Assembly (NCBI RefSeq): GCF_024582835.1
Contig: NZ_CP102097.1
Coordinates: forward strand, 1,302,001 to 1,366,000
Length of the DNA: 64,000 bases
Source: Vibrio japonicus
Lineage (GTDB): Bacteria > Pseudomonadota > Gammaproteobacteria > Enterobacterales > Vibrionaceae
Reading direction: 5' to 3'
In this document: one piece after another, positions 27,793-37,811 of the stretch
Layout of the letters: each line of letters starts with the position of its first letter
Position numbering within the stretch: position 1 is the stretch's first letter
The notes under the pieces: generated by a model
Told to the model about the DNA's origin: nothing
Seen by the model: the letters and a program-made list of their open reading frames with translations, nothing else
Database searches by the model: none
Position numbers and translations under genes: made by a program

Positions 27793-28881
27793 ACCTGCCT
27801 AAAGAACTACCTCAGCCAATCTTGCTTAAACTCGCAGAAGACCTGCAACCCGTCGATAAAGAAACTCAGATGGATGAGCGGGATAACGTGTTAGTGCCGG
27901 TAGTTCCGCTATTCAAATCGGGTTCTTCATGGGATGGCTACACAGCAGGGCGTGTTTACATTATTTGGAAAGGGGAAGTTTGGCGCGAACTACAGGTAAC
28001 AAATGATGGATATTTTGCTGATGTAGACATGAGCAATAGCCGAAAAAAAAACAACTGAGACAAGACACGTCAATATTGATGGCTCTTCATTGTTCCCAGG
28101 TGAGAATGTTGCATTTGAACCATTCTCAATTTTGCAAGATGGGGTAGAAGTATTTAGCGGTGAACTAGACATCAATGAGCAGGCAAGAGTGTTTAGTTTG
28201 CTCGCTGAAGAGGTTGAGGTCAAATTTGCTGGTTTTGCACATGAGCAAATGATGGTTTCGACGAACCCTAGTCCCATGAAAGCCTCTGGTGCACCGAGTG
28301 ATGAAGTATTGGGCTATCCGCTGCCTCATATCTGGCTACCATACAAAATTAAAGGCGAATGCCAAGATGTGTATCTGTATTACTCGTCTCAAACATTGAG
28401 TGATGGTGCTGTTTCTGAGTTAGAGAGTAACTATAAGTCGATGGCAATTTCACTATCTGAGATGTCGGATTACAGTAGCTCTAAAGGTTTCACTCTACAA
28501 ACGGTTTTTACGTTACCAAAACTTTCTGAAAGTCAAAAAGTGAAAGCGGTTGTTAATGAGCAGAACAATTGTAATGTCGCGGCAGTAAACATACCGCCTC
28601 CCGGAAGCGAGATCATATTACGCTATCGTGTTCTGGGCTCTACCGATCAACCTGATGACTATTTTATGTTACAAAACGACGAGCATAGTTGGTCGCAAAA
28701 AGCATATTTTCGTTGTGCCAAGGTCGATGAAGATGGTTATCTCAATTTACGATTTAGTGGCTGGCCTGAAAAGGTTAAAGAAGTCGATATTTTAAGGGGG
28801 GCTCATGCATCACGAGGGAATGAAACTCTCGAAACGTTTAAGTTGCGCGAAAAAGTAAAAGTCACGGATTTATTAGGCTAG
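27783..28881 (+). pseudogene. MIX-domain gene, truncated and frameshifted
   Basis: This is the paralogue of the MIX gene at 18599. About 205 N-terminal residues are gone; similarity begins at QPILLKLAED. The only start is a TTG inside the end of the preceding gene. The MIX motif survives (GRVYIIWKGEVWRELQV), but the frame breaks at nine consecutive A bases, 28043-28051: the first frame stops after SRKKNN, while removing one A joins it to the second frame (TTETRHVNID onward), which runs to 28881. The C-terminal part is well preserved. Transcriptional slippage at the A run, or a base-count error, would rescue a product. Confidence 0.85.
27810..27908 (+). repeat. 99-bp segment shared with the intact MIX gene (copy 2)
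   Basis: Second copy of 19223-19321, 91 of 99 identical by eye. It lies at the truncated left edge of the decayed MIX gene. This is consistent with recombination within the pre-MIX segment. Confidence 0.85.
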
Positions 28882-28884
28882 AAA

Positions 28885-29997
28885 ATGAAAAAAACACTAC
28901 TAATCACGTTATTAGGCTTAGCAATCTTTGGTTGTAATGACCAATCTCGACAGAGTGCGTCCCCTGTTTCGAGTTCTGTGCTAACAGAGCAAGAAAAACA
29001 CCCAGATCGCGTTTATGTCGGCGAGCATAACTATTACGTAATGGAATCGGCAGTCACCAATGAGAATTGGGTATCCGATGACAAAATAAAACCTATGTCG
29101 GGTCAGTTTCCTAAATACTATGTCTTTAATTCAGATGAGTGGCCCAAGGAAGATATTAACGATGCTAGCTCTTATGATCTGCCGCGTTTTCAGTTTGCGT
29201 GGGCGAGTGATGGTGATCGTTACAACTTGCAAATCTGGAGCATGAAAACGGATGGCACGGATTTGCGTTTAGTGGTGCCAGATACCAAAGCAGATGACAT
29301 TGTGTTTATTCGACGCTCTCCTAATTTACGCTATGTAGCTTGGATAGAAAGACGTACACGTAAGTACGTTTATGACCTAAAAACAGGTGTGAAAACACGA
29401 TTAATTGGAGGAGGTTACCCTGGCATGGTTTGGTCAGAGGATAGCCGTTATTTGTATTTTCATACTATGCCAGGGCAGAATTTTGACGTTGATGACGCCC
29501 GTTGGGATTCTGAAACTGGCGAAATAGAAGCGGTGGATTTTGGGATTGGTCCTGCCGCTGTAATGAAAGACAATCAGTTGATTACGCTTAATGATTACGG
29601 GTTAGTAAAAATAGACTTAGAAACTAAAGAAAGAAGCTATATCGACTTTGTTGATCGATTGCCGGATAGAGATATCTTAATGAAATTTCGCTCGATAAGT
29701 CCTGATGGTCATTATGCTTGGGGAGAAAATAGTAAATACGATTTCTTCTTTGATATTAATAACCACACGGTTAAAAAATTCGCTGCAGAAGAAAAATTCC
29801 TAAGGGCTCTTATTCTGGGAACCGATGCTCGCTTTAGCGCACGTGACCGAGTGTCTTACCTATCAGTGGTTGATCGCGAGAAAAAACAAACCTGGCAATG
29901 GTATGCGTTAGGTACTGGCGAAATAGGTGTTAACTCGAATATGAGTCTGTACAATGGCTTGGCGAATGATGGTCTTTGGTTTAAGGAGAGTGAGTGA
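28885..29997 (+). CDS. Lipoprotein paralogue, probable orphan immunity protein
   Basis: This 370-residue lipoprotein has lipobox IFGC with Cys17. It is clearly related to the lipoprotein at 20319: SDEWPKEDINDASSYDLPRF and IWSMKTDGTDLRLV align with the same landmarks there. The frame is intact although both partners in its module are broken, which suggests it is still under selection. It starts 3 bases after the decayed MIX gene, and its stop overlaps the ATG of the effector remnant. Retention against neighbours that still carry the matching toxin is a plausible reason, by inference. Confidence 0.75.
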   Translation: MKKTLLITLLGLAIFGCNDQSRQSASPVSSSVLTEQEKHPDRVYVGEHNYYVMESAVTNENWVSDDKIKPMSGQFPKYYVFNSDEWPKEDINDASSYDLPRFQFAWASDGDRYNLQIWSMKTDGTDLRLVVPDTKADDIVFIRRSPNLRYVAWIERRTRKYVYDLKTGVKTRLIGGGYPGMVWSEDSRYLYFHTMPGQNFDVDDARWDSETGEIEAVDFGIGPAAVMKDNQLITLNDYGLVKIDLETKERSYIDFVDRLPDRDILMKFRSISPDGHYAWGENSKYDFFFDINNHTVKKFAAEEKFLRALILGTDARFSARDRVSYLSVVDREKKQTWQWYALGTGEIGVNSNMSLYNGLANDGLWFKESE

Positions 29998-30340
29998 TGG
30001 ACGACGTATGTACTTACGATAAACCAATGTACTAAAGCAGAGTTCTTACCGGTGCACATCTCGGTATCATCGTTGTCGCAAACGGGGCTTGCACCCGGTG
30101 TAGGTGAGTATCCTTTAAAGCAGTCTCAGAAATTGTCTTTACCGGGTGGTCAAAAATACAGTGTGGAAGGCGTGCCTTGGATGGAGATTGAAGAAGATGC
30201 TTCTCGAATGAATGATTCGGCTTTTCTCTATTGGCAAAAAGAGTTAGCGAACAACTCAGTGAAAAGAAAAGCGTGGATCGAGGATTGGATTGTGAAAGAA
30301 CCGACGAATGTTAGTGCTCCGCAGCAAAAATCAATTTTGA
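29997..30340 (+). pseudogene. Remnant of a second large effector gene
   Basis: The gene starts at ATG 29997, overlapping the lipoprotein stop as in the intact module, but stops after 12 codons at 30033-30035. A second frame, open from about 29998, encodes roughly 110 residues resembling the C-terminus of the 1563-residue effector: SVSSLSQ matches KVSSLAQ, and the later WQKELANNSVKRKAWIEDWI lines up with WAKLKPAERTERLVTWI. About 1450 codons are missing. Compared with the intact copy, 8 bases are also lost before the stop, so this frame reads through the terminator to 30438. Confidence 0.75.
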
Positions 30341-30441
30341 AAAACCGCCTTCGGGCGGTTTTTCGTTTCTTTCGAATTTTAACTGAAATCAGCATTAACC
30401 CGCAGCTGAAATATCGTACTTCTTCATCTTGTGGTTGAGTG
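30338..30441. repeat. 104-bp terminator plus vasH 3' end (original, copy B)
   Basis: Partner of 26236-26339, three mismatches. Here 30395-30441 is the true end of the activator gene, so this copy is the original and the upstream one is the scar. Confidence 0.95.
30340..30363. terminator. Bidirectional terminator between module 2 and vasH
   Basis: The same 10-bp stem and TTCG loop as at 26238-26261. It lies between convergent transcripts, so it can end both the effector-module message (plus) and the clpV-vasH message (minus). Confidence 0.92.
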
Positions 30442-32023
30442 TACTCATTGGCAGCGCGAGTTGTTCGGCAGCTTTCTTGGTGTGCCAATTACAGGCGTTT
30501 AAGCAATCTAGGATAACCGTACGCTCATATTGGCTCACAACCTCTTTTAATCCCATAGAGGGATCGTCTAGATCTGTATTGGCAACCTCACTCTCGGGCT
30601 GTTGTTCTTTGGGGAGCGCGACCATATTGTCGGTGTAAGTGACTTCTTCAGGGATTTGCTCGCCAAACTCAATATGAGTGATGGTTTCAAAATCCGAAAG
30701 AAGAACAGAGCGCTCGATAATGTTTTTAAGCTCCCGCACATTACCAGGGTACGGATATTCAAGAAGCTGCTTTCTTACATTGGCACTCAGGCCGGGAGAT
30801 TGTGGTAAACCCAACGTATGGGTAGTGTAGGTAACGAAATGCTCAGCGAGGGGGATGATGTCTGCTTGTCTTGCTCTTAATGGTGGTAAGGTAATAGGAA
30901 ACACGTTCAAACGATAGAACAAATCAGCTCTAAAGCCACCATCTTTAATTTGCTGCATTAAGTTACAGTGTGTCGCTGCGATAACACGAACATCCACTTC
31001 TATCTCGTTGCTTGCTCCAACCGGGCGAACTCTACGTTCTTGAAGCACGCGCAGTAGCTTAGCTTGGAGAAGCATGGGCATATCACCAATTTCGTCTAAG
31101 AATAGCGTGCCGCCGTTTGCGGCTTCAAACAGACCAATCTTGTCTTTATCTGCGCCAGTGAACGACCCCTTTTTGTGTCCGAAAAGTTCGGATTCTAACA
31201 ATTGCTCTGGGATAGCAGCACAGTTTTGCACGATCATTGGCTGTGTAGAGCGGTTAGAGTTCTCGTGAATATACTTAGCAATCACTTCCTTACCCGAGCC
31301 TGTCTCACCGCGTAACAGTACATCGACAGGCAGTGAAAGAACCTTATCAAGACGATCCAGTACATTGAGCATTTCTTCACTCTCTGCAATAGGGCCTTGG
31401 TAGGTTTTTTGAGTTCGTTTTTTAAGCTGTGTGTTTTCACGAACTAAGGCTTGATTATCGGCGCTTAGGCTTTTAATCACTTGCCCGTACTGCTCCAACC
31501 AAACCGCTTGGCGAATGTGACTCGCGGCCATGCGACAGAACTCGGTTAGGGCAGTTTCATTATCAATGACACTTAAATCCAACAGTACTAGCAGACCGAT
31601 GGTTTTGCTCTCATTATCGACAAGTGGCCACGCGAGTAGGTTCTCACTTTTTAAGCCTGACGTTTGTTCGCTTTGATAGACGCTTTCGCAGTCATAACCG
31701 TTGTACTTATACAGCTCGTTAATCAAGACTACTTCACCATTGCGAACCGCAAAATTAAATGGATCAGTTTCGCTGGCAGAGTCCAGTTGAAGTGCAGCCC
31801 AAGGATGGGAAACAATCACTTTATCGTTATGGTGAGCGGTACTAGGAATTAACGCTTGCCCGGTTTGGTCGAGTACGTAAATGATCCCGTGTTTTGCCAG
31901 CGTCATATGCCGCGCAGCGGTCAAGACTGCGTCCAAAGTCTGGGTTAGCTGGCTGCGATCAGCCAAAGACTGGCTGATCGCGAGTAACGCACTGCTTATT
32001 TCGCTGTGGTTAGCTGAATGCAT
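30395..32023 (-). CDS. vasH: Sigma-54-dependent activator, VasH type
   Basis: VasH-type proteins activate sigma-54 promoters of hcp and other T6SS genes. The 542 residues contain an N-terminal GAF-like sensory region (about 10-165), an AAA+ domain with Walker A GETGSGKE, the sigma-54 contact loop written GSFTGA (usual GAFTGA) and Walker [11 protein letters not shown], and a Fis-type helix-turn-helix at the end ([21 protein letters not shown]). The start overlaps the clpV stop by 14 bases. It corresponds to the regulator encoded at the same place in V. parahaemolyticus T6SS1. Its last 15 codons are duplicated at 26293-26339. Confidence 0.95.
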   Translation of the reverse strand: MHSANHSEISSALLAISQSLADRSQLTQTLDAVLTAARHMTLAKHGIIYVLDQTGQALIPSTAHHNDKVIVSHPWAALQLDSASETDPFNFAVRNGEVVLINELYKYNGYDCESVYQSEQTSGLKSENLLAWPLVDNESKTIGLLVLLDLSVIDNETALTEFCRMAASHIRQAVWLEQYGQVIKSLSADNQALVRENTQLKKRTQKTYQGPIAESEEMLNVLDRLDKVLSLPVDVLLRGETGSGKEVIAKYIHENSNRSTQPMIVQNCAAIPEQLLESELFGHKKGSFTGADKDKIGLFEAANGGTLFLDEIGDMPMLLQAKLLRVLQERRVRPVGASNEIEVDVRVIAATHCNLMQQIKDGGFRADLFYRLNVFPITLPPLRARQADIIPLAEHFVTYTTHTLGLPQSPGLSANVRKQLLEYPYPGNVRELKNIIERSVLLSDFETITHIEFGEQIPEEVTYTDNMVALPKEQQPESEVANTDLDDPSMGLKEVVSQYERTVILDCLNACNWHTKKAAEQLALPMSTLNHKMKKYDISAAG

Positions 32024-34694
32024 AAGTTAGAGTCCCTTGATCATCCACAGACACTTCGATTTGCGTGTGTGAATCATCCTTATCATGCACCAATAACTGA
32101 GTTGAAAGTTGAGGCAGCAATTGACGGTTGATGACTGCATCAATGTTCCGTGCACCAGTCTCCGCGAGGCGACAGTTACCCAGTACGAAATCGACGAGAC
32201 TGTTTTCGTAGCGCAGAGACAGCTTGTGGTGGCTTTGTAAGCGTTCAGATACCTTGTTCAGTTTATGGTGAATAATTTCTGTCATTGCTTCATCAGAAAG
32301 AGGCAAAAATGGTAGGACCGACATACGTGCCAACAGGGCTGGTTTAAAATGCTGATTCAGCGTTGGGCGAATAGCTTCTGCGATGATATTGGCATCAATG
32401 TCTTTAGATTGGTGAACCAGAGACTCAATTTCGTGAGTTGCCAAGTTGCTGGTCATGATGATCAGTGTGTTTTTAAAGTCGATCGTGCGACCTTCGCCGT
32501 CATTTAATGTCCCTTTGTCAAATACTTGATAGAACAAGTTCAGAACTTCCGGATCGGCTTTTTCAACTTCATCAAGCAACACAACAGAGTAAGGACGTTG
32601 GCGTACTGCTTCAGTTAGCATGCCACCTTCCCCAAAACCCACATAGCCTGGAGGTGAACCAATAAGGCGAGACACGGTATGCTTCTCTTGAAACTCTGAC
32701 ATATTGATGGTGGTCATGAAGCGTTCGCCGCCAAACATTTGGTCTGCTATCGCACGAGCGGTTTCCGTTTTACCTACGCCACTTGGGCCTACAAGTAAAA
32801 ACACACCTGTTGGCGCATCAGGGTTACCCAAGCCAGCTTTGGCGGTTTGAATACCTTCTGAAAGAGCTTCGATAGCAAACTCTTGCCCTTTGATATTCTT
32901 AATTAGGTTCTCTTTTAGATTAAGTGTGGTTTCAGCTTCATCTTGAAGCATTTTACCCATCGGTATACCAGTCCAGTCTGAGATAACATGGCTCACTTCA
33001 TCTGGGCCAACTTCGAAGTGAACAAGAGGGTTTCCATGACGAATTGCATCGAGTTGTTCCTGACAAGCTGAAATTGCGATACGAACGGCTTCTTCATCCA
33101 TTTCAGTGTAAGGAGAGGCTTCTTGCTGTGGTTCTAATTCCTCGTCATCAACCATTTCCTGTTGTTGTGATTTGCCAGAAACCAATTCGTGAAGGCGAGA
33201 GCGTAGGGCAATCATTTCTTCGATTTGCTCTTTCTCTTTATGCCATTGCGCTTCTTGTTCAACTAGTTCTTCTCTTGTTGTTTCCATCGCCACTTTGAGA
33301 GCAGGAATGTTAGCAAGGCTGTGTTTATCGCCAGTTTGTTGTAGGGCATCACGTTCGAGCGCTTCTAATTCGCGTTGCTGAGCCGCTAGCGCTTGTTGAA
33401 GCGTTTCCACAGAGGCTGGAATTGCGTTAAGGCTGATGTTCACTCGTGCACACGCGGTATCCAGCACATCGATAGCTTTGTCCGGTAGTTGACGACCAGA
33501 GATATAACGAGCAGACAATGCAGCAGCTGCAATAATCGCGTCATCACGCACATAAACATTGTGCGATTTCTCGTAGGCAGGGCGTAAGCCACGAATGATT
33601 AATGCGGCCTGTTCTGGCGATGGTTCATCTAGTTTCACAAGTTGGAATCGGCGAGCTAAGGCTGGGTCTTTCTCAAAATACTTTTTATATTCTGACCAAG
33701 TCGTTGCGGCAATAGTTTTTACTTCTCCGCGCGCCAGAGCTGGTTTAAGTAAGTTTGCTGCATCACTTCCGCCGGCTTGGTTACCGCCTCCAACGAGAGT
33801 GTGTGCTTCATCGATGAAAAGAATGATAGGAGTAGGTGAATTTTTTACTTCATCCAATACGGCGTTAAGGCGCTTCTCAAACTCGCCTTTCACGCTGGCA
33901 CCGGCTTGAAGCAATCCCATATCTAGGCCGTAAAGCTCGACGCCCTTTAGATTATCTGGTACATCGCCTTGAATGATTTTGAGGGCTAAGCCTTCTACGA
34001 CTGCAGTTTTACCGACGCCAGGTTCACCGACAGCGATAGGGTTGTTCTTGCGACGACGCGCAAGAATATCAATGATTTGGCGGATTTCTTGGTCGCGACA
34101 AAACACTGGGTCTATCTCGCCGTTACGTGCTTTACCAGTAAAGTCAGTGGTGAATTTGCTCAATGCAGAGCCATCTTCACGAGCTTGTGTTTGTTCTGAG
34201 GTTGCTACTTGCGCTTCTAATGAATGAGCTGTTAATTCAGCAAAGCGTCGCTTTAGGCTGTCAGAGTTTACGCTCTCTAGAATCGAAGCGTAACCGTGTT
34301 GACCGTAACGTAACGGATTGCTCACAAGGGTAAGTAAAAGGGCACCGGAACGGATTTGCGTTTCAGACAAATCTAAAGAGGAGACTAGCCAGCTCTCTTG
34401 TAGCCATTCGATTAATAAAGCAGAAAATACAGGTTTGCTGCCATTACCTTTAGCATTGGTGTCGAGCGACGAACGAATAGATTGTCTTAACAAAGGCTCG
34501 GAACAATCAAAATGACTTAATAAGATGTCAAAATCACTATTTGGCCTTTCCAATAGACTCAGCAAATAATGCTCGATTTGAACTTCGTTCGCTTTTTCCG
34601 AGACTGCGAGCGCAGCTGCATCTTCTAATGCCACTTTGGCTAACGGGTGTAGACGTTGAATTAATGAAGAAAGGTTTATATTTATCATAGCCAT
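32010..34694 (-). CDS. tssH: T6SS ATPase TssH (ClpV)
   Basis: ClpV disassembles the contracted TssBC sheath so that it can be reused. The product is 894 residues from ATG 34694: an N-terminal domain opening [21 protein letters not shown], a first AAA+ domain ([20 protein letters not shown]), a coiled middle domain and a second AAA+ domain ([25 protein letters not shown]). The frame is open to 34727 and ATG 34688 is also possible; no strong ribosome-binding site decides. It is transcribed with vasH and diverges from hcp. Confidence 0.96.
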   Translation of the reverse strand: MAMININLSSLIQRLHPLAKVALEDAAALAVSEKANEVQIEHYLLSLLERPNSDFDILLSHFDCSEPLLRQSIRSSLDTNAKGNGSKPVFSALLIEWLQESWLVSSLDLSETQIRSGALLLTLVSNPLRYGQHGYASILESVNSDSLKRRFAELTAHSLEAQVATSEQTQAREDGSALSKFTTDFTGKARNGEIDPVFCRDQEIRQIIDILARRRKNNPIAVGEPGVGKTAVVEGLALKIIQGDVPDNLKGVELYGLDMGLLQAGASVKGEFEKRLNAVLDEVKNSPTPIILFIDEAHTLVGGGNQAGGSDAANLLKPALARGEVKTIAATTWSEYKKYFEKDPALARRFQLVKLDEPSPEQAALIIRGLRPAYEKSHNVYVRDDAIIAAAALSARYISGRQLPDKAIDVLDTACARVNISLNAIPASVETLQQALAAQQRELEALERDALQQTGDKHSLANIPALKVAMETTREELVEQEAQWHKEKEQIEEMIALRSRLHELVSGKSQQQEMVDDEELEPQQEASPYTEMDEEAVRIAISACQEQLDAIRHGNPLVHFEVGPDEVSHVISDWTGIPMGKMLQDEAETTLNLKENLIKNIKGQEFAIEALSEGIQTAKAGLGNPDAPTGVFLLVGPSGVGKTETARAIADQMFGGERFMTTINMSEFQEKHTVSRLIGSPPGYVGFGEGGMLTEAVRQRPYSVVLLDEVEKADPEVLNLFYQVFDKGTLNDGEGRTIDFKNTLIIMTSNLATHEIESLVHQSKDIDANIIAEAIRPTLNQHFKPALLARMSVLPFLPLSDEAMTEIIHHKLNKVSERLQSHHKLSLRYENSLVDFVLGNCRLAETGARNIDAVINRQLLPQLSTQLLVHDKDDSHTQIEVSVDDQGTLTYAFS

Positions 34695-35141
34695 ATTATT
34701 CGTTTTAGGAGAAGAAACTTCACACATTATACTAAAATTGGCAGTTCTCTTTCACACCGGTGATATTATGACTGGCATTTGTTGGGCGAATTAATATACG
34801 TATTAGCGCTTTCGTTTATAATATTTTATCTCTGGCTGTTATTTTGAATTACTTACTAGTCAATTCACCTTAATTACCAGGTTTAATAACTTATTTTTCT
34901 ATTTTGTTATTGGTTATTTTGACTTTATATAATCCAAGCAATTTATTATTATTCAAATCCAATTTTTTGGTTTATTTTCCAATAAGTTGTAATTAATAAA
35001 TTAGAAGATTGAGTGTGAGTCATTCTAAGTTATTGTATTTTAATGAAATTAAAAGTTGGCATGAAGTTTGATTGATGGGTGGTAATCGCGGTGATAAGCG
35101 ATTTGGTGATAAAACAAATTTGATTTAAAAAGGAAATAGCG
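34695..35141. promoter_or_regulatory. Divergent clpV/hcp promoter region
   Basis: About 450 bp of very AT-rich DNA separate clpV (minus) and hcp (plus), a usual control point in T6SS clusters. A sigma-54-like promoter faces hcp (35057-35072). No clear promoter for clpV could be picked out. The long A/T tracts would suit a nucleoid silencer such as H-NS, which is known to restrain Vibrio T6SS. That is inference. Confidence 0.6.
35057..35072 (+). promoter_or_regulatory. Candidate sigma-54 promoter of hcp
   Basis: TGGCATGAAGTTTGAT fits the -24/-12 consensus (TGGCAC, G at position 7, TTGCW) at exact spacing with two mismatches, one in each element. It lies 70 bases before the hcp start. A sigma-54 activator is encoded in the same cluster. 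Confidence 0.6.
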
Positions 35142-35660
35142 ATGCCAACTCCAGCATATATGTCTATCAACGGTGAAACTCAAGGCCACATTACTAAAGA
35201 TACTTACTCTGCAGATTCTGTAGGTAACACTTGGCAAGAAGCTCACGTTGATGAGTTCCTAGTGCAAGAGCTTGATCACGTACTAACAGTTCCACGTGAT
35301 CCACAAAGTGGTCAGCCAACAGGTCAACGTGTACACCGTCCAGTTGTTGTAACTAAAGTTCAAGACCGTTCTTCTCCACTACTATTTAACGCTCTTGTAT
35401 CTGGTGAAAAACTGCCTGAGTGTGTGATTCGCTTCTACCGTACTTCTGTTCAAGGTAAACAAGAACATTACTACTCAATCAAGCTAATCGATGCATTGCT
35501 TGTAGATATTCAAACTCGCATGAACCACTGTCAAGACGCAGCAACAGCTGACCGCGTGACAGAAGAAGTACTTAAGTTTACTTACCGTGCAATCGAAGTT
35601 ACTCACGAAAACTGTGGTACAGCAGGTAACGACGACTGGCGTGCTCCACGCGAAGCATAA
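35142..35660 (+). CDS. hcp: Hcp (TssD), T6SS inner-tube protein
   Basis: Hcp hexamers stack into the tube that is propelled into target cells. The 172 residues open MPTPAYMSINGETQG and contain SQ-type landmarks of Hcp1 such as VTKVQDRSSPLLFNAL and the FTYRAIEVTHENC strand. The ribosome-binding site AAAGGAAA is good. A likely sigma-54 promoter lies upstream, and a hairpin follows before vgrG, matching the high Hcp level needed. Codon use (CGT, GGT, CTA-rich) looks suited to strong expression. Confidence 0.97.
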   Translation: MPTPAYMSINGETQGHITKDTYSADSVGNTWQEAHVDEFLVQELDHVLTVPRDPQSGQPTGQRVHRPVVVTKVQDRSSPLLFNALVSGEKLPECVIRFYRTSVQGKQEHYYSIKLIDALLVDIQTRMNHCQDAATADRVTEEVLKFTYRAIEVTHENCGTAGNDDWRAPREA

Positions 35661-35681
35661 TTGCTTTTTGCGTAAAGACTC

Positions 35682-35703
35682 AGGGCCAACATTTGTTGGC
35701 CCT
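35682..35703 (+). terminator. Hairpin between hcp and vgrG
   Basis: AGGGCCAACA at 35682-35691 pairs with TGTTGGCCCT at 35694-35703. The run after it is ATTTCCATTATTT, not a clean T-run. It may act as a partial terminator or 3' stabiliser that keeps hcp message above vgrG message. Confidence 0.6.
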
Positions 35704-35732
35704 ATTTCCATTATTTGTATCAGGTAAAAGAT

Positions 35733-37811
35733 ATGGTGAATGACGTAGAATTTAAATTTGAATTGCCTGGGTGCGGGCATGAATTTCGGGTCGAGAGCTT
35801 TCAAGTCACAGAAGAGATCTCTAAGCCTTTTCAGATCAGTCTCTCATTACTTTCACTTGATCCAGATATCTCGTTTGATTCCTTGATTCGTAAACCGGGA
35901 GCTTTGACTCTTTTTGGTCAAGGTGTCGGGGCTGCACGAGTATTCAATGGTGTTGTGAACGAAGTTCGTTACTTAGGCTCTGGTCGCCGTTTTTCTCGGT
36001 ATCAATTGGTGTTAGTACCTCAAGCTTGGTTCTTATCTCAGCGCCAAGATTGCCGAATTTTCCAACAAAAATCCGCATCAGATATTATTGGTGAAGTGCT
36101 CGATGATGGCTCTGTCACTGATTACCGCTTTGAATTGTCGGGCACGTATCCTCCTAAAGAGTACGTACTTCAGTATCGCGAATCTGACCTTCATTTTGTG
36201 CAACGAATGATGGCTGAGCATGGCATGTGGTACTACTTTGAGCACTCAGACTCTACCCACACAATGGTTATTGTTGACAGTAATGATGCCATTGCTCCCC
36301 TAGCAAGCACACCTCTAAACTCTTCTTATTTAGGGCCTATTGTCTATCATTCAGATGGTGGTGGCATTGCAGATCGTGAACACATCACCAATCTAGAATT
36401 AGTGAATCGAGTTAGAACAGGACACGTTACTTATACCGATTACAACTATGAACAGCCCAAGCTCCCTCAGGAGATGACAAGCGCTGGTGAATTAGACCAA
36501 GACTTAAAACAATTCGAGTACCCAGGACGCTATGTTGATCCAGCAATGGGACAGGTGAGGACAACAGAATGGATGTCAGAACACACAGTTGATAACCAAC
36601 AAGTGGAAGCGGGAAGTGATGTCATGCGATTGGCATCCGGCTACAGTTTTGACATAGGTGAACATCCGCGTTCGGCGATCAATCGTGATTACATCATGCT
36701 TTCGGTTGTACATACGGGGCAAGATCCTCAAGTCCATGAAGATGAAGCTGTCGGCATGCCAACCACCTATTTCAACCAGTTTACTTGTATTCCTCGTAGC
36801 GTCGAGTTTAGAGCACCGAAACTGGCTGATCCTGTTGTCGATGGACCACAAACGGCTGTGGTGGTTGGTCCGGCGGGAGAAGAGATCTATACCGACAAGC
36901 TTGGTCGAATCAAAGTACAATTTCACTGGGATCGCTACGGAGATAACAACGAGCACTCTAGCTGTTGGGTACGCGTAAGTCAGTCTATGGCAGCACCTAA
37001 CTGGGGAGCGGTCTATCTGCCGCGTATCGGCCACGAAGTCGTCGTGACTTTCCTTGAGGGTGACCCAGATCGACCATTAGTGACGGGGGCTGTTTACAAC
37101 GGTTTGCATTTCCCTCCATATTCATTGCCCCAAAACAAAACACGTACTACGTTCCGCACTCAAACGCATAAAGGGACTGGTTACAATGAGCTCAGTTTTG
37201 AAGACGAAGCAAACCAAGAAGAAGTGTATATCCATGCGCAAAAGGATATGTCGACTAAGGTGCTTCACAATCGTTACCGAGACATAGGTCAAGATGAGTT
37301 CCTAAAAGTGGCTCGCCATCAGACTAACGAGGTACATGGAGATCATAAAGAAACGATCCATGGCCACAAAACGACGCAAGTAAATAGCACCTTTACAGAA
37401 ACAGTAGAACAAGACGTTAAAGTCACTTACAACGCCAATGAAAATCAATATGTTAAGAACAACTCTGACTTAGAAATTGGTGATAATCGCACAACCAAAA
37501 TTGGTAAAAACGATGACCTTGATGTTGGAGAGAACAGCAATTTAACTATCGGTGCTTCAAAGAGTTCAGATATTGGCGCAGACGATAACCAAACCGTCGG
37601 CGGGAATCTTACTGTGTCAGTCAAAGGGAATACTTCTTACAAAGCTGATGGGGCGACTCAAATCATTAGCGGGGAGAAAATCGTGTTGAAAACTGGGGGA
37701 TCGTCCTTAGTCATGAGCAGTGATGGTTCAATCAAGCTTTCGGGTTCTTCAATTACTATTGAAGGCAGCGATAAAGTTGTGGTGAAAGGTGGCAACGTAG
37801 CGATTAACTAA
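35733..37811 (+). CDS. vgrG: VgrG (TssI), T6SS spike protein
   Basis: VgrG trimers tip the Hcp tube. The 692 residues hold the gp27-like head (about 1-380), the OB-fold gp5 domain (TDKLGRIKVQFHWDRYG, then WVRVSQSMA and VVTFLEGDPDRPLVTG) and a beta-helical needle of repeats up to GGNVAIN. There is no C-terminal toxin extension. ATG 35733 is preferred over TTG 35715 because AGG lies before it. The stop overlaps the next gene's ATG by one base. Confidence 0.95.
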   Translation: MVNDVEFKFELPGCGHEFRVESFQVTEEISKPFQISLSLLSLDPDISFDSLIRKPGALTLFGQGVGAARVFNGVVNEVRYLGSGRRFSRYQLVLVPQAWFLSQRQDCRIFQQKSASDIIGEVLDDGSVTDYRFELSGTYPPKEYVLQYRESDLHFVQRMMAEHGMWYYFEHSDSTHTMVIVDSNDAIAPLASTPLNSSYLGPIVYHSDGGGIADREHITNLELVNRVRTGHVTYTDYNYEQPKLPQEMTSAGELDQDLKQFEYPGRYVDPAMGQVRTTEWMSEHTVDNQQVEAGSDVMRLASGYSFDIGEHPRSAINRDYIMLSVVHTGQDPQVHEDEAVGMPTTYFNQFTCIPRSVEFRAPKLADPVVDGPQTAVVVGPAGEEIYTDKLGRIKVQFHWDRYGDNNEHSSCWVRVSQSMAAPNWGAVYLPRIGHEVVVTFLEGDPDRPLVTGAVYNGLHFPPYSLPQNKTRTTFRTQTHKGTGYNELSFEDEANQEEVYIHAQKDMSTKVLHNRYRDIGQDEFLKVARHQTNEVHGDHKETIHGHKTTQVNSTFTETVEQDVKVTYNANENQYVKNNSDLEIGDNRTTKIGKNDDLDVGENSNLTIGASKSSDIGADDNQTVGGNLTVSVKGNTSYKADGATQIISGEKIVLKTGGSSLVMSSDGSIKLSGSSITIEGSDKVVVKGGNVAIN

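Noticed and set aside
28043..28051. Programmed ribosomal frameshift at the A-run
   Set aside because: A +1 shift is needed and no stimulatory structure or shifty stop context was seen; transcriptional slippage or plain mutation is more likely.
30052..30438. 128-codon frame taken as an independent gene
   Set aside because: Its N-terminal 95 codons match the end of the large effector and its tail is readthrough of a terminator into antisense vasH, so it is a remnant.
36576..37034. 152-codon antisense frame inside vgrG
   Set aside because: It lies wholly opposite the conserved gp5-like region of vgrG and reads like a complement shadow, with no ribosome-binding site.
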